Notes under the pieces: generated by a model
What the model saw: only the letters and a program-made list of their open reading frames with translations
Database searches by the model: none
Told to the model about the DNA's origin: nothing
NCBI GenBank assembly: GCA_022575985.1
Contig: JAKSXM010000272.1
Coordinates: forward strand, 23,866,501 to 23,930,500
DNA length: 64,000 bases
Source of the DNA: Anagrus nilaparvatae
Taxonomy: Eukaryota; Arthropoda; Insecta; Hymenoptera; Mymaridae
Direction of reading: 5' to 3'
Part shown: one piece after another, positions 1-12,109 of the stretch
Layout: each line of letters opens with the position of its first letter
How positions within the stretch are numbered: the stretch's first letter is position 1
Position numbers and translations under genes: made by a program

Positions 1-514
1 TAATCTCTTCATTTATCTACAACTTCATATAAAACTTTCTAATAAAATATTTAAGATTACTTCAGAATTCAAATTAATAATTTTTTTGAAATTTTTTAGA
101 GTTTATTCCCAGTACATTTTAATATACAAAAATCCTTTGCAAGAATAAAACATTCGTCTTCAACTTTTGATTTTCCAAATTTCATATTTTTGTTAATTTA
201 AATTCTGTTCTATTTCTTATTCAACTAATGGCAATAAAGGCAATAAAGAGAATTGATGATTCTTAAAAGTCTTTTAATTTTTTATTACCTTTAATTTTTA
301 AATACTTTTTTTACCCATTGTTTACTTTAACACTGAACTTTAATTTGTTTTGTACATGCGCATATTTCAATCAAATGCCATTAATAAAAATTGAATTTTT
401 TCGCTCATTTGTATTTTAAAATCTGAATAATTTGTTCGATAAATTACCTGCGATGAGATTATAATTTTAAAGAGTTTTATTTTTACATGTTTTTATTAAT
501 AAATTAATTATTTG
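1..514. other. Spacer left of P0
   Basis: Bases 1-240 repeat the ZF2 3' flank at 5764-5990 (TAATCTCTTCATTTATCTAC...); 232-330 resembles spacer at 36105-36200; 360-433 is a dispersed repeat. No exon seen. Confidence 0.6.
360..433 (+). repeat. Dispersed repeat, copy 1
   Basis: GCATATTTCAATCAAATGCC and the next 50 bases recur almost unchanged at 13217-13290. No other copy seen. Confidence 0.7.
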
Positions 515-605
515 ACTAGCAACGTACTAAACTTTATTTACTAAAATTCCAGTTCCAAAAGGTAAAATATTTGTCTGGGCAAATAAAATTGATTCCCCCT
601 CACAT
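515..605 (-). promoter_or_regulatory. Family promoter block without a visible gene (P0)
   Basis: Reading the minus strand: a G-rich box GGGGGAATCAATTTTA (about 584-599), about 55 bp of AT-rich sequence, then AGTACGTTGCTAGTC starting at about 528. This is the arrangement found upstream of ten ZF copies. No finger exon lies between it and the left end of the window, so it either drives a copy beyond the edge or is an orphan left by a deletion. Confidence 0.6.
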
Positions 606-819
606 AATATTTAATAAAATTTTTATCGAGTAACGGTCGTCTCTTATCTTTCAATAATTGTTATTATTATTTTAATATTTAGAATTTTAATTTAAGGGTA
701 CCTTCTCCCTTCTCTCTTGAAGTTGGTGTCTAAAAAAAAAGTTATAAATCGGAGCACATCATAACTCGGTTTAGAATCGTCAGAAATAAAAAAAAAAAAT
801 ACCATAAAGTACATGAGTT

Positions 820-1000
820 TTTGCATAAATTGAACTACAATCAGTAAAATATATTAAAAATTAAAAAAGTTATGAAGGTAAATACTATCTATGTAAATAG
901 TCGAAATTTTACCATATTTTTAGCCACAAAACGGAGCCTAGATACCAAAAAAATTCTCCGATCAGCTTCATTGTAGTTCAGTTTGTGTAAAATTTGATAA
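820..1000. repeat. Inverted repeat in ZF1 3' flank
   Basis: TTGCATAAATTGAACTACAATC (about 824-843) is mirrored by CATTGTAGTTCAGTTTGTGTAA (about 970-990). The surrounding 720-1130 is found once in the window and less AT-rich than its neighbours, so it may be a small insertion. Confidence 0.4.
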
Positions 1001-1591
1001 GGAATTGATTAAAAAAATAAAAATCGAAATCGGAGGAATAGTTTTTTTGTTATCTTGCGGCCCGTTTTTAAAAAGTTCATTTCGAGAAAAACGCGTTTAA
1101 AGTTTCGGATCTTGTATTCTTGCATACTAATAATTTCACTTTTAGGCGCTGTCGTTTCTTTATTATTTGTGGGATTCATTTGCATTTTTTTTCCATATTC
1201 TTAAATACTTTAACACTTAACACAAAAAAATTAAAAAAAAAATCGATTTTCTATTTCATAACTGGGAGAAATTACCCTTAACTCAATTTTTCAAATTTCG
1301 TAAATTAATCAAATGATGCTTGTTACTTTGGTCTTTAAAAATTAACATATTTTTTAATTCAATAAAAGCAAAAAATGCGAAATTTCATAAAATGATAATT
1401 AAACTTTTTTGTTTCAAAAATATAAAAAGGTTTCGAAATAATGATTACACGCAAACATTAAAAGAAGTAGTCTTTAACTAATAATAAAATAAAATTTTAT
1501 TTTACTTAAAAATATTAATCTAATTAATAAAACAAAAATTTACGTCTTGCCAAATAGGCAACGGTCTCACTAACAAACTTTACAAACAAAT

Positions 1592-2725
1592 TTACTTGTT
1601 GCTAGTTAAATTATTTATCAGTTCTTCGAATAAAACGTTGGTAACATTGGTTACTTCTTTCTTAATCTCTTTCTTTATTTCATACTTCACATCATCCAGA
1701 AATGAGTCAATAGAAGTTTCATAAATAAAATCATCTGGAAAAAATTTTTCTTCTTTTATATCAACAACCTCATTTCTTACCAAACCTTTAATAAAACCAA
1801 AAAATTAATTAACTAAAATATTATTTTTTTAATATTTGCCATACTCACTTGCTGCTGAACTATTATCAGATGCTAAATCTTTGTCATTTATCTTTAGGAT
1901 ATCAGATGATTCTTTCTTGCTGCTACTAAAATACTGATTAATTTTCTTTCTTTTTTTTATAATTTTCTTTTCTTTAGTTTGTGGATTACTTTTCAACGCA
2001 AAAAGTATTGAATTCTTATTCGAAACATTACCTCCATCGACTTCCGCGTTTTTACTCGAATTGTGAGTTTTTTTATGATTTCGAAGACTACTTGCATGCA
2101 AAAAACTTTTGTCACACAGATTGCAATGTAAAGGTTTTTCCCTGTTGTGAACTTGAAGATGTCTTTTTAGTTTATCTTTTTGCATAAATCTCTTGTGACA
2201 ATGTTCGCATTCAAATTTCTTGATACCAGAGTGAATTTTTTTATGAGTATGGAGACTACTTGAATGTTTAAAAGTCTTGTCACATGCATCACACTTGTAA
2301 GATCTATCGCCAGTATGAACTCGAAGATGTTGTATTAAGTGAATTTTTAGAATAAATTTCTTGTTGCAAAGATCGCACTCGAATTTCTTGATGCCAGAGT
2401 GAGTTTTTTCATGACGACGAAGACTGCTTGATTGTGTAAAAGTCTTGTTACATGAATTACACTTGTAAGGTTTATCGCCAGTGTGAACTCGAAGATGTAA
2501 TTGTAAATAATCTTTTCTAATAAATCTGTTGCTACAAAGATCGCACTCGAATTTCTTGATGCTAGAATGAGATTTTTCATGACTTCGAAGATTACTTAAT
2601 TGGGAAAAAGACTTGTCACATGCATCACACTTGTAAGGTCTCTCGCCAGTGTGAACTCGTAGATGGTTTGTTAATTCAAATTTTGTACTAAATTTCTTGT
2701 AGCAAATATTGCACTCGAATTTCAT
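1592..2725 (-). CDS. ZF1: 8-finger C2H2 zinc-finger protein
   Basis: Exon 2 coding part is 2725-1849, intron 1848-1786 (GTGAGT...AAAG), final exon 1785-1592, giving about 356 residues. Eight C2H2 fingers alternate FEC and YKC types from residue 1 to about 220, then a basic linker with INQYFSSS and the C-terminal tail VDIKEEK...VKYEIKKEIKKEV. It is probably a nuclear DNA-binding regulator. The start is chosen at the Met of MKFEC because the ATG that begins the other head-class-A copies has been replaced: a complete extra finger lies in frame upstream (about 2728-2795), but only Ile/Asn/Tyr codons, no ATG, lie between it and the acceptor at 2829. Protein and flanks are closest to ZF4. Target DNA unknown. 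Confidence 0.88.
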
Positions 2726-3059
2726 AATGCCCGAGTGAAATTTTTGATGTTGAACAAGAGAACGTTGGTGTTTGTAGGTTTTTGAGCAGTTATCGCATTT
2801 GATAATTATAATAATATAAGAATTATTTCTGTAAAAAAATCTGTAAAAATAAGAAAATATTTTTAAAATATAATTTTTCTTTTAATAAATTTACTTCATT
2901 TTAGTATTTTTTTTATTTATATTTTCATCGCATCAAACTTTGCTGTATGATTTATATTTTTTTAATTTTTGTATTTCGCAAACGATTATTAAGTTTCATA
3001 ATTTCTAAGTTTTAACATTTTTTTGTAAGAAGAGTAAAATAGAATTAATAAATTTTTAC

Positions 3060-3335
3060 CTGTAGGTTTATAAAACTGACTTGATATTTTTTTAACGAAT
3101 TTGATCTGAATTAAATAAATTTGAATTCTTAACTGATATAATAATAAATTTAGAATATTTTATTTGTCGATTAGATTTCTAATTATGCAAAATTTGTTTC
3201 AAATTATTATTTAAAAATTACAACCAACAGTAACTACTTTGAAAACGACCAGCAACGCACTAAATTTTAAATATTGAAATTTTAGTTCTACGGTTCGTAA
3301 AATATTTGGCTGTGTAAGTAAAATGGATTCCCCCA
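3060..3335 (-). promoter_or_regulatory. ZF1 promoter block and leader exon
   Basis: G-rich box GGGGGAATCCATTTTAC at about 3319-3335; start-site-like AGTGCGTTGCTGGTCG from 3261. The leader exon would run 3261-3060 and end CTACAG|GTAAAA, splicing to the acceptor at 2829-2830. No usable ATG is needed in the leader. Assignment rests on conservation between copies and the paired splice signals. Confidence 0.6.
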
Positions 3336-6132
3336 CTCATCTTTAAAATTATTTATTTTAATTTTATTGACATTCGGGTAAACTTTTGTTTATCATAATA
3401 AAATTTAAACACTCAATTTAAATTTATAAATATCATCAATTTTTTTTTCTGTGATTATAATTTTTGTAAAGTTTCTAATTTTATGTTAATCAACCTTCGA
3501 TCAATTTATTTTTTGAATTTCATTTTTAAATTGTTTTTATAATTTTATAATAATAATAAATAATCGTGGTCCGATAAAAGCTACATGAATCCAAAATTTT
3601 TCAACGTGTTATTCATTTTAGTAAATGCTGACCAAACGGTCAATAATTTTAAAATATATCCTTGAACTTTAATTTTGATCTTTCTTTTTTGTTATTTCAA
3701 TAATTATTTTTTATTTTCTGATTGTAAATTTGATAAATAAATAATCAGTTTACTTGCAATAAAATTATAAAAATTTATTTAAAATTTTATTCGTATATAT
3801 ATTTCTGTTGCCTGCCTTTTACTTTTATTTACATATTTTGAAAATAAAATTTGATATTTGATGGTTTCAAATTCCACGTAATTAACTATTTATTGACTGT
3901 TACACATAATTTGCGTGATTTCCTATTGTCTATAATAAATTTTTTTATATTAAACTTTAATTAATTTAATTTTCTGAATTTAGTTACTTTATTTTAAATT
4001 TTGTTAGAAAATAAATTATATATGGAATATTTCTATTATTACTTTTTTTTTGAATAAATATTTATAAAAATCTTTATTGGATACAAATAAAATTCAAAAA
4101 AGGTACTTAATAAAATTCACAGCCTTAGAAAAATAAAAAGAATAACGATCGAAAATTTCAAACTGAACAATAACCAAAGCAAGAAATAAGACCGTTTTTG
4201 TCCACTTTTCTGATGCCGACTTTTTTATTGAAATTGCAGCTTAATGTTTTTCCATCATTTAACTAAAAATATAGAACCAAAATAATTAAAAAAATTTTTA
4301 AAAAAAGATTACAAAAATTAAATATTTTGCTTGGTAAAAATTTGTAACTTCTCTGAATAGTTCGCACAGTCAAACAATTTTAGCTTAAAAATGACAATTA
4401 AAAACGTGGAATATATCACGAATTTCGAAAATAGTTTTATTTAAAAAGTGCGGTAAAGTTGATACATCTGTAACTAAAGTATGTTATATTTAAAGAACTT
4501 TAATAGCTTTATAGAATATTTTTTGAATTTATTGACCAAATGTAGGAAAGATATTATTATCTTATCTTATTATCTTATTTTATATCTTATATTTGATATT
4601 TAATGCTGTTATTTCGGTAAATCGGCCATAATTTTGACAGTTTAGATACGATTTGGCCCAAAATTTAATCAGTTCATCTTTGACTCGGTATTAACTTCCA
4701 TCTAAATTTTTAACCTGAACGGATATAACTGTAACCTTATCGAGCGCAAACAAAAACGACATTTTGTCGCGGGTATAGTTAGACTGTGCGAAGCAGAATA
4801 ATTAGATATAATTAATATAATAATTAGATATATCGGGTATAATTATACTGTGCAAAGCATAGAGTCTAATTATACCTGCGACAAAATGTCGATTCTGTGT
4901 TTCGCACAGTCTAATTATTGGAAATATTTAATAGTGGTATAAAAAATTTCATTATGTAGTTTACCATAAAAAAATTAAAATGAAATTTAAAAAAATTAGA
5001 TAAATAAATTAATTAATTGTATTAAATTATAAACTATTAATTTAATATTTGACAAAGATTTTGATTTCAAATAGCTATATTCAAAAAAATTTACGCAGTA
5101 TAAATTAAATGGTTAATTTAAAATTTTTTTCAATCGTATATTTAATAAGTTTAAAAAAATTTATCACCAACTTCAATTTTTATTTTTCAATTTTAAAATT
5201 TAATTATTATTTGTCTATTTTTTCTAAAAATTTATTTTACTTTTTTAATTTCGAAAATCGAATTTCACTGTATAATATGTCCAGAAAGGACTCCTCCAGA
5301 AACTATTTTTAATGCCCTGTTAAATGGTTTTCTTAATAGAATTCTAAAAAAAATTCATTATAAATAAAAAATTGATAAAAAATTCCCTTAAAACGTAATT
5401 TGGGTCTAAATTAAACAGATTTTGACCCAAAAGGCAAAAAAGTAGAGAGGGATCCAATATGGCAATCGTATAACTTCTTTTGAAATGACTCATATAATTT
5501 AGAATTTTTAAGAACTCTGAAGTTGTTGAAAGTAAATTTTTTTTAATTGAAAATGTAAAAATTGTCTGAACTTTGAAATTTGAAGGAAAGAATAAAAATA
5601 ACTATAAATTTTTTGGAATTTGACATTTAATTCTGTTTTTTATTTAAAAAAAAACCAAATATTTGTAATTATTATAGCTATTTATAATTTATAATTAGTC
5701 ATTATGAAATGATTGATAACTGCTTCTATATTTTTTTATGATATTTTATTGTTAAAAATTTAGCTAATCTCTTCATTTATCTACAACTTCATATAAAAGT
5801 TTCTAATAAAATATTTTAAGATTACTTCAGAATTAAAATTAATAATTTTTTAAAATCTATTAGAGTTTTTAATAAACAATAACCCTTTGCAAGAATAAAA
5901 TATTCGTCGTCAACTTTTTATTTTCCAAATTTCATATTTTTATTGTTATAAATTCTGTTTTATTTCTTATTCAACTAATGTAGAATGATTTTTTAAAATA
6001 AAATTTTTTTAATTATTTCACGTTAACACAAAATTTTCGTTATCTTTTTGAAGACCAAGTAATTATTAATTTTAAAAAAGTATGGTTTCTAATAAGTCAA
6101 ATCGACAATCGTCGCACTTTTCACTAATTAAA
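3336..6132. other. ZF1-ZF2 spacer
   Basis: Matches the ZF4 upstream flank to about 4260, then unrelated sequence with the inverted repeat at 4740-4918, then homology again. Bases 5764-5990 repeat 1-240. The open frame at 5109-5312 is AT-rich noise. Confidence 0.6.
4740..4918. repeat. Inverted repeat replacing the tRNA site
   Basis: CGACATTTTGTCGCGGGTAT (4757) faces ATACCTGCGACAAAATGTCG (4871-4890), and GACTGTGCGAAGC faces TTTCGCACAGTC. It occupies the position in the ZF1 upstream flank where the ZF4 and ZF7 flanks hold tRNA-Val sequences; homology resumes at about 4920 (GAAATATTTAATAG). Confidence 0.55.
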
Positions 6133-7771
6133 TTATTTGAAAAATTCTTCAAATAGAGAATTTGTCATGTTCGCTACTTCCTTCTTTATTTCGTCCTTCA
6201 CGTCAGCCAGAATATTATCAGCCAAGATTTCATAAACCAGATCATCTGGACAATGTTTTTCTTCTTTTACTGAAATATTAGCTTCCCAGTCTAATTCTAA
6301 AAATTAAATATTTATATTTTCCATTTAAATTTGATAATTAGATTCAATAAAGAAAAAATTCAAACTTACTTGTTGCTGTTTCGTCATTTGATACTAAATT
6401 GTTGCCATCTATATTTACATCACATTGTTTCTCGATTACAGGATCAATGATAGCATTTAAATTAGATATTTTTTGTTTACTTCGGGTAGAATACTGGTTA
6501 ATATAATCATCCTGCGACTTTTTTTTATTCACAGGAACTGTTCGTTCCTTTTTTGGTGCATGAATTTTAAGGTGAGAAATTATTGAGTTCTTATGCATAA
6601 AAGACTTTTCGCAGTCATTACAAGTATAAATTTTATTTAAAACCTTTTCATCTGTACTGCTGGCCTTCAACTTTTTGTTTGACTTGTGTGATTTCTGATG
6701 ATAGAGTAGATTACTCAACTGTTTAAAACTATTGTCACACAAATTACATTTGTAAGGTCTATCACCAGTGTGAATTCGAATATGCCTTGTTAGATCACCT
6801 TTCCGAATAAATTTCTTGTTGCAAAGATCGCACTCAAACTTGTTGATGCCAGAGTGAATTTTTTCATGAGCTCGAAGATTACTTTTATCTGCAAAAGTTT
6901 TGTCACATGCATCACATTTGTAAGGTTTATCGCCAGTATGAACTCGTAGATGTCCTTGTAAATTATCCTTTCGAATAAATTTCTTGTTGCAAAGATCGCA
7001 CTCGAATTTCTTGATGCCAGAATGAATTTTTTTATGGATATTAAGACTGCCTAACTGAGTAAAAGTCTTGTCACATGCGTCACATTTGTAAGGTCTATCA
7101 CCAGTGTGAACTCGAAGATGGTTTGTTAAATCACTTTTTTGAATAAATCTCTTGCTGCAAAGATCGCACTCGAAATTCTTGATTCCAGAGTGAATTTTTT
7201 CATGAGTACGGAGACTACTTAAATATTTAAAAGTCTTGTCACAAGCATCACATTTGTAAGGTTTATCACCAGTGTGAATTCGAATATGCCTTGTTAGATC
7301 ACCTTTTCCAATAAATCTCTTACTGCAAAGATCGCACTCGAATTTCTTAATGCCAGAATGAATTTTTTGATGAACTTGAAGATTACTCGAATTATTAAAA
7401 GTCTTGCCACACGCATCACATTTGTAAGGTCTATCGTGAACTCGGAGATATCTTTCTAGATTATATTTACTAGTATATTTCTTTTTGCAGAGATCGCACT
7501 CGATTTTCTTGATTCCAGAGTGAATTTTTTTATGAATTTGAAGACTGCCTAACTGAGTGAAAGTTTTATCACATGAATTACATTTGTAAGGTCTGTCACC
7601 AGTGTGAACTCGAAGATGTCTTTCTAGATCAGCTTTTCTAATAAATCTCTTGTTGCAAAGATCGCACTCAAATTTCTTTGGGGCCTTGTTTATCCCCAAG
7701 TGCGTTTTTTTATGATAAAGAGATCCTTGGTGTTTGTAAGTTTTTGAGCACTTATCACAATTAAAGCTCAT
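6133..7771 (-). CDS. ZF2: 14-finger C2H2 zinc-finger protein
   Basis: Coding exons are 7771-6370 and 6296-6133, joined by a phase-1 intron of 73 nt (GTAAGT...TTTTTAG), about 521 residues. Finger 1 (SFNCDKCSKTYKHQG) has 11 rather than 12 residues between its second Cys and first His, so it may fold poorly. Finger 4 has lost its first His (ERYLRVH) and the linker after it lacks the TG of TGDRP. The other fingers carry intact C2H2 ligands. Finger 14 is isolated from the rest by a Lys/Ser-rich spacer and is followed by YINQYSTRSKQK. The last exon encodes LDWEANISVKEEKHCPDD and ends [18 protein letters not shown] plus EEFFK. Exon 3 and tail match ZF5 closely. Leader exon is at 8108-8237. Confidence 0.9.
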
Positions 7772-8107
7772 AATTATATAAAAATTATTCCTGATTAATC
7801 CGTAAGTTTCTTAAAATTCTGTAAAAATTATTTTATTTATACTTTCATTTCATCACTTTTTGTACTAATTGTAAGATTAATATTTCTTAATCTTTTTTTT
7901 ATGTGAAAACTATTAGCAAATAAGTAACAGAAAAATTTATAAAATAAGTAAATAATTCTATCATGAATCTTTTTTAACGTATTTAATTCAAATCGATAAA
8001 TAAATAAGAATTCTTGACTAATAAAATCATAAATTTAAAGTACTGATTTCGCAAATGTCTAATTCTTTAAAAGATTATTTTTTAGTACAGAAGAATTATA
8101 TTTTTAC

Positions 8108-8301
8108 CTTATAATTTACAGTCAAACCTCTTATTAGTGACCACCATTTATGCCACAAAAAGTTACAACTATTTGCAATATTTTATACCTTATAGAACAA
8201 CCAGCAGTAGATGTCTAGAAAGCGATCAACAACGCACTAAATTTTGAAATAAGAAAAATCGTTTAGTATCTGATATGCGTAAATAAAATTGGTTCCCCCC
8301 T
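8108..8301 (-). promoter_or_regulatory. ZF2 promoter block and leader exon
   Basis: G-rich box GGGGGGAACCAATTTTA at about 8284-8300, AGTGCGTTGTTGATCG from 8237. Predicted leader exon 8237-8108 ending ATAAG|GTAAAA; the acceptor (TTTTTACAG) is at 7819-7820. Confidence 0.58.
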
Positions 8302-9399
8302 ACTTATTAACGTTTAAATTGTTTGTGTTTATTTCATTTGGCATTCAAGGAAACTTTTATTTGAAGTTTAAATAATATATTATATTTCTAACCGTTATTC
8401 CTTCTTTTTTCCTTATTTTTCTATTATTTCTAATATTTATTATTTTTAATAAACGTTTAGTCAAAATTATGTTTTGTCTTGTTTTTTACCAATGAAAGAT
8501 ATTGAAAATATTCAAGAGACAGTTTTTGGACTCTCTGAAAAGTATGATAATAACTAACTCATATTTATAAAAAACTTATAATCGGCTTGTATAAACACAA
8601 CCTAAATGCATGGAGCATGTTTACTACTCTGAATTTTTGTTTGCGGTCAGTATTTACGTTAATTTGGGTAAAGTAATTTTATGTTTCAGCTGAATTTTTG
8701 CTGATTATAATTTAGGAGCTAAAATTAAAATGATACACAGAAAATTCCAGTTTGTAATTTTGATTGAGTATTAGCAGGATAAGCTTAGTATACTACAGAT
8801 TTTGCACGCTGGTATACTGTAAAGTAAAAGAATCGCATATTTTGAGAGTGTGAATATTCTTTTTTATGAATTTATAAACGAAGATAAAGTAGAATTTATG
8901 ATTCTGAATATATGAAACCGGCTACGTGTATACTGTATGCTTCAGATCAAATAGTTTCATGTGTAACCAATTATGTATATAACTAGATAATTTGTCTCTC
9001 TCTTACTTATTATTTTACTAGCTTATGATTGGGTTTCATACAAGGATATACTAGTTGCTCCGAAACATAGGGTATGATAAGTTTATCGACTCGCACTATG
9101 TGATTTTTCGCATTTTTTTTTCCCTGAGACTTATCACTTATTGCATTTAGTACACTATATACGAAATTAAAAAAATTTCATTACATATCCAATGAAAATA
9201 ATATTTTTTTAGAGTCATGCATTTTTTAACGATTTATGAAATTTTATTGGAGAAACTCTTAGATCAATCAGAGTTCCGAATATTTATTAGTCACTTATCA
9301 AAGAGTTTGTAATTTTAAAAAAGTTCTTATGCAAAGAACATTTTATTGATTAAATTCAAAATAGAGAAATATATAGACGATTTTCTTGATTGTTTGTTT

Positions 9400-9694
9400 C
9401 ATGGACGCTAGATGAAAGGACCCCAAGCATAATATGATTTCAGGTTATAAATTGAGGAAAATTTGAAATTAATATTATAAATTATATTTTTGCTTTAGAT
9501 AAAAAATTTTGAGCGCATGTAGTTTGAAATTTAATTTTTTACGATAATTTAATTAAAAAATGCCTATATTAATTATCGAGGCTAAATAATTGAGCCAGAC
9601 CCAATTTTCCAGACCCTATTTTACATGTATAAGAATTTTATTTAGCCTCACTTAACTAACACGGTACTTGGAGTCCTTTCATCTAGCGTCCATG
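9400..9694. mobile_element. 295-bp MITE with 8-bp target duplication
   Basis: Terminal inverted repeats CATGGACGCTAGATGAAAGG (left) and the same read inward from the right, differing at one C/T just beyond. It is flanked by a perfect 8-bp direct repeat GTTTGTTT (9392-9399 and 9695-9702). An 8-bp duplication and CA...TG ends fit the hAT superfamily. No coding capacity. Confidence 0.85.
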
Positions 9695-10294
9695 GTTTGT
9701 TTAAACAACTGAAAAATAATAATTCAAATAATAACTCATCACGCAAAGAAAAGAATAGTATAATTAACCTCAACGAATTTAGTAAACACAAATTAATAAA
9801 TATTGGTAAATACAACCAAAAAATTAGTAAATTCTACTAAAAAATTGAGGTTTTAGCTTTATAAACAAATTTTATTAGTAAATTTTACTAAAAATTTATA
9901 GTGACTTTTAACCACACTAAAGATAGTAAACAAAATTGTTATTTTTTTTGATAATTTACAAACAGTCATTCTTTTTACTTTATTTAACGATAAATTATAA
10001 AATAAAAATAAGTTTTTTTTTTAATTCTATTATTTTCCTTGAAGAATATTTTTTTTTTTTATTTTAAATTTTCAGTTTTTTTTAAATAGATGAATATTGG
10101 AAATTTAGTATTTTTTATGAAAAATAAATTTTGGGTAAAATATTGTTGATAAAAATAATATTTTTATTATTAAATGTCAATCACGTGTTACAGAGAGATT
10201 TAAAAAAATATTAAATATGAAAAGATAATGCCTGGGTTTTGTTTTTAAGAAAAGGCTTAAAAAAGTAAAATATTTTAGGGACAATCAATCTTCG

Positions 10295-10324
10295 ATATAT
10301 TATATGTCGCGACATATAATATAT
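10295..10324. repeat. 30-bp perfect palindrome
   Basis: Fifteen bases, ending ATATGTCG, are followed by their exact reverse complement (centre between 10309 and 10310). Lies in the spacer between ZF2 and ZF3, 417 bp past the ZF3 stop. Confidence 0.8.
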
Positions 10325-10729
10325 GTCCCGACAAATACAAAAACTTTCGAAAAATTTTTAATACTTTTCAAAAACTATTTTTTAAAGTAATTAATAATTT
10401 TTTTCTTAATTTTAGTATTCGAATACATCAAAAATTTAATATCTTATGAACGTTTTTTCAATATTTTATAATTCTTAATAAAGTACAATAAGAGCTTTTA
10501 ATTATTACAAATACGTCAAAATTTTTAATCCTTCATTAACCAGAAAATTTAAATTTAAAATGAACGCAATATATTAAAACTTTATTTAAAAATTTGTTTA
10601 GCTTAGTAAATGTGCTCAAATATAGAATAAGATCCTACTAATAACTTTAAAAACTAGATTTAGTATAAAAATTAATAACATTTATTTTTTTAACATTAAT
10701 AACAGTCACAGTAATTATCACTTCTTGAA

Positions 10730-12004
10730 TTACTTATAGAATTCATTAAATATAGAATTCGTCGTATTTGCTACTTCTTTTTTTATTTCGTCCTTCACGT
10801 CAGCCAAGATATCTTCAGCAGCTATTTCGTAAATCAAGTCATCCAGACTAAATTTTTTTTCTTTTACATCAACTTTATCTATAAAAATAAAAAATTTTTA
10901 TTACTTCATTCGTTCCAAATTTTCAAAAAATTATTTTTTTTACTTACTCGTAATTAAATTTTCATTCGATGAACAACTTTTGCCATTAATCATGAATCCG
11001 CTATTTTCCTCAAGTAAAGACTTTTTCGAAGCTCTGAAAACAAACGATTTTTGTTCATTTCTAGTTAAATACTGATTCTCTTTTTTTCGTTCAATAGTTT
11101 TCTCTTTTATGACTGATTTCTTAGTTTGCAAATGACTTTTAAAATGGAAAATCAATAACTTCCTATTCATAAAATACTTTTTACAATAGTCACAAACGAA
11201 AATTTTATTCGATTTCTTTGCGGTATTGTAATTGGCCTTTGGCAATGTACTTGTATCGTGAGACTTTTCATGATTACGAAGATTATCTCTCCGAAAAAAA
11301 AATTTATCACAAACATTGCGTTTGAGAGATCTGTCACCAGTGTGAACTCGAAGATGTTCTATTAAGTGAATTTTCTGAATAAATTTCTTGTTGCAAAGGT
11401 CGCACTCTAATTTCTTGATGCCAGAGTGAGTTTTCTCATGACGTCGAAGATTACTTGAATTGTTAAAAGTCTTGTCACATGCAACACATTTGTAAGGTCT
11501 ATCGCCAGTATGAACTCGAAGATGTTTTTTTAAATCACCTTTCTGAACAAATTTCTTGTTGCAAAGATCGCACTCAAAATTCTTTAGACCTGAGTGAAAT
11601 TTTATATGACAATTAAGATTCCTTAAGTGTTTAAAAGTCTTGCCACACGCATCACATTTGTAAGGTCTATCACCAGTGTTAACTCGAAGATGTTTTTGTA
11701 AACTCCGCTTTTTAATAAATTTCTTGTTGCAGAGATTTCTCTCGAACTTCTTGATGCCAGAGTGAATTTTTTTATGAATTTGAAGAATGTTTGACTGATT
11801 AAAAGTCTTTTCACATGCATCACATTTGTAAGGTCTCTCGCCAGTGTGAACTCGCAGATGTCTATTTAAATCATGTTTTCTAATAAATTTCTTGTTGCAA
11901 AAATCGCACTCGAATTTCTTTATGTATGTGTGCGCCTTTAAATGATTATTAAATGATGTTTTGTATTTGTAAGTTTTTGAGCACTTGTCACACTTGTATT
12001 CCAT
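10730..12004 (-). CDS. ZF3: 10-finger C2H2 protein, divergent copy
   Basis: Coding exons are 12004-10948 and 10878-10730 (intron 69 nt, GTAAGT...TTATAG), about 401 residues. The open frame continues upstream to 12100, but a good acceptor (TTATTTACAG at 12024-12033) lies 19 nt above the MEYKC start. The hydrophobic upstream stretch is therefore more likely intron than a signal peptide. Ten fingers are recognisable. Finger 4 has lost a Cys (FERNLC) and its last His (VNTGD); finger 9 has lost its first Cys (LKRNVC). The tail is the family type but weaker: VKEKKFSLDD, then [13 protein letters not shown]. The promoter block seen upstream of every other copy was not found here; an unrelated insertion starts about 100 bp upstream. 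Likely intact but under relaxed constraint, or recently reorganised. Confidence 0.82.
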
Positions 12005-12109
12005 AACTTGAAGAATGGGTAAACTGTAAATAAGATTGACGAGATTATACACTAGATTTAGTATAAAAATTAATAACGGTAACTTTTTCATAAGAAGCAA
12101 AGATTAATT

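Larger units (their letters stand above)
1440..4260 (-). repeat. ZF1 duplication unit (paralogous to 15100-18230)
   Basis: Coding exons, leader, promoter and upstream flank of ZF1 align along their length with the ZF4 unit, including the 3' UTR hairpin TTGCCAAATAGGCAA (about 1548-1562; 15446-15460). This is the clearest whole-unit duplication in the window. Confidence 0.8.
8302..10729. other. ZF2-ZF3 spacer
   Basis: Holds the 295-bp MITE at 9400 and the palindrome at 10295. Bases 9770-9960 are an AT-rich TTAGTAAATTxTACTAAAAA-rich repeat that resembles 61720-61915. Otherwise nothing recognised. Confidence 0.55.

Noticed and set aside
3319..3335. NF-kB/Rel-type binding site in the G-rich promoter box
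   Set aside because: GGGGAATCCA is close to the consensus in ZF1 and ZF4 only; other copies (GGGGAATTGA, GGGGATTGTT) do not fit, so I keep it as an unnamed box.
5109..5312. 67-codon open frame on the plus strand
   Set aside because: Low-complexity Phe/Asn/Ile/Lys composition typical of AT-rich spacer; the same region in paralogous flanks is not open.
12005..12100. In-frame N-terminal extension of ZF3 with a hydrophobic, signal-peptide-like stretch
   Set aside because: A strong acceptor (TTATTTACAG) lies between it and the MEYKC start, and every other copy starts at or just before the first finger. A secreted zinc-finger protein is implausible.
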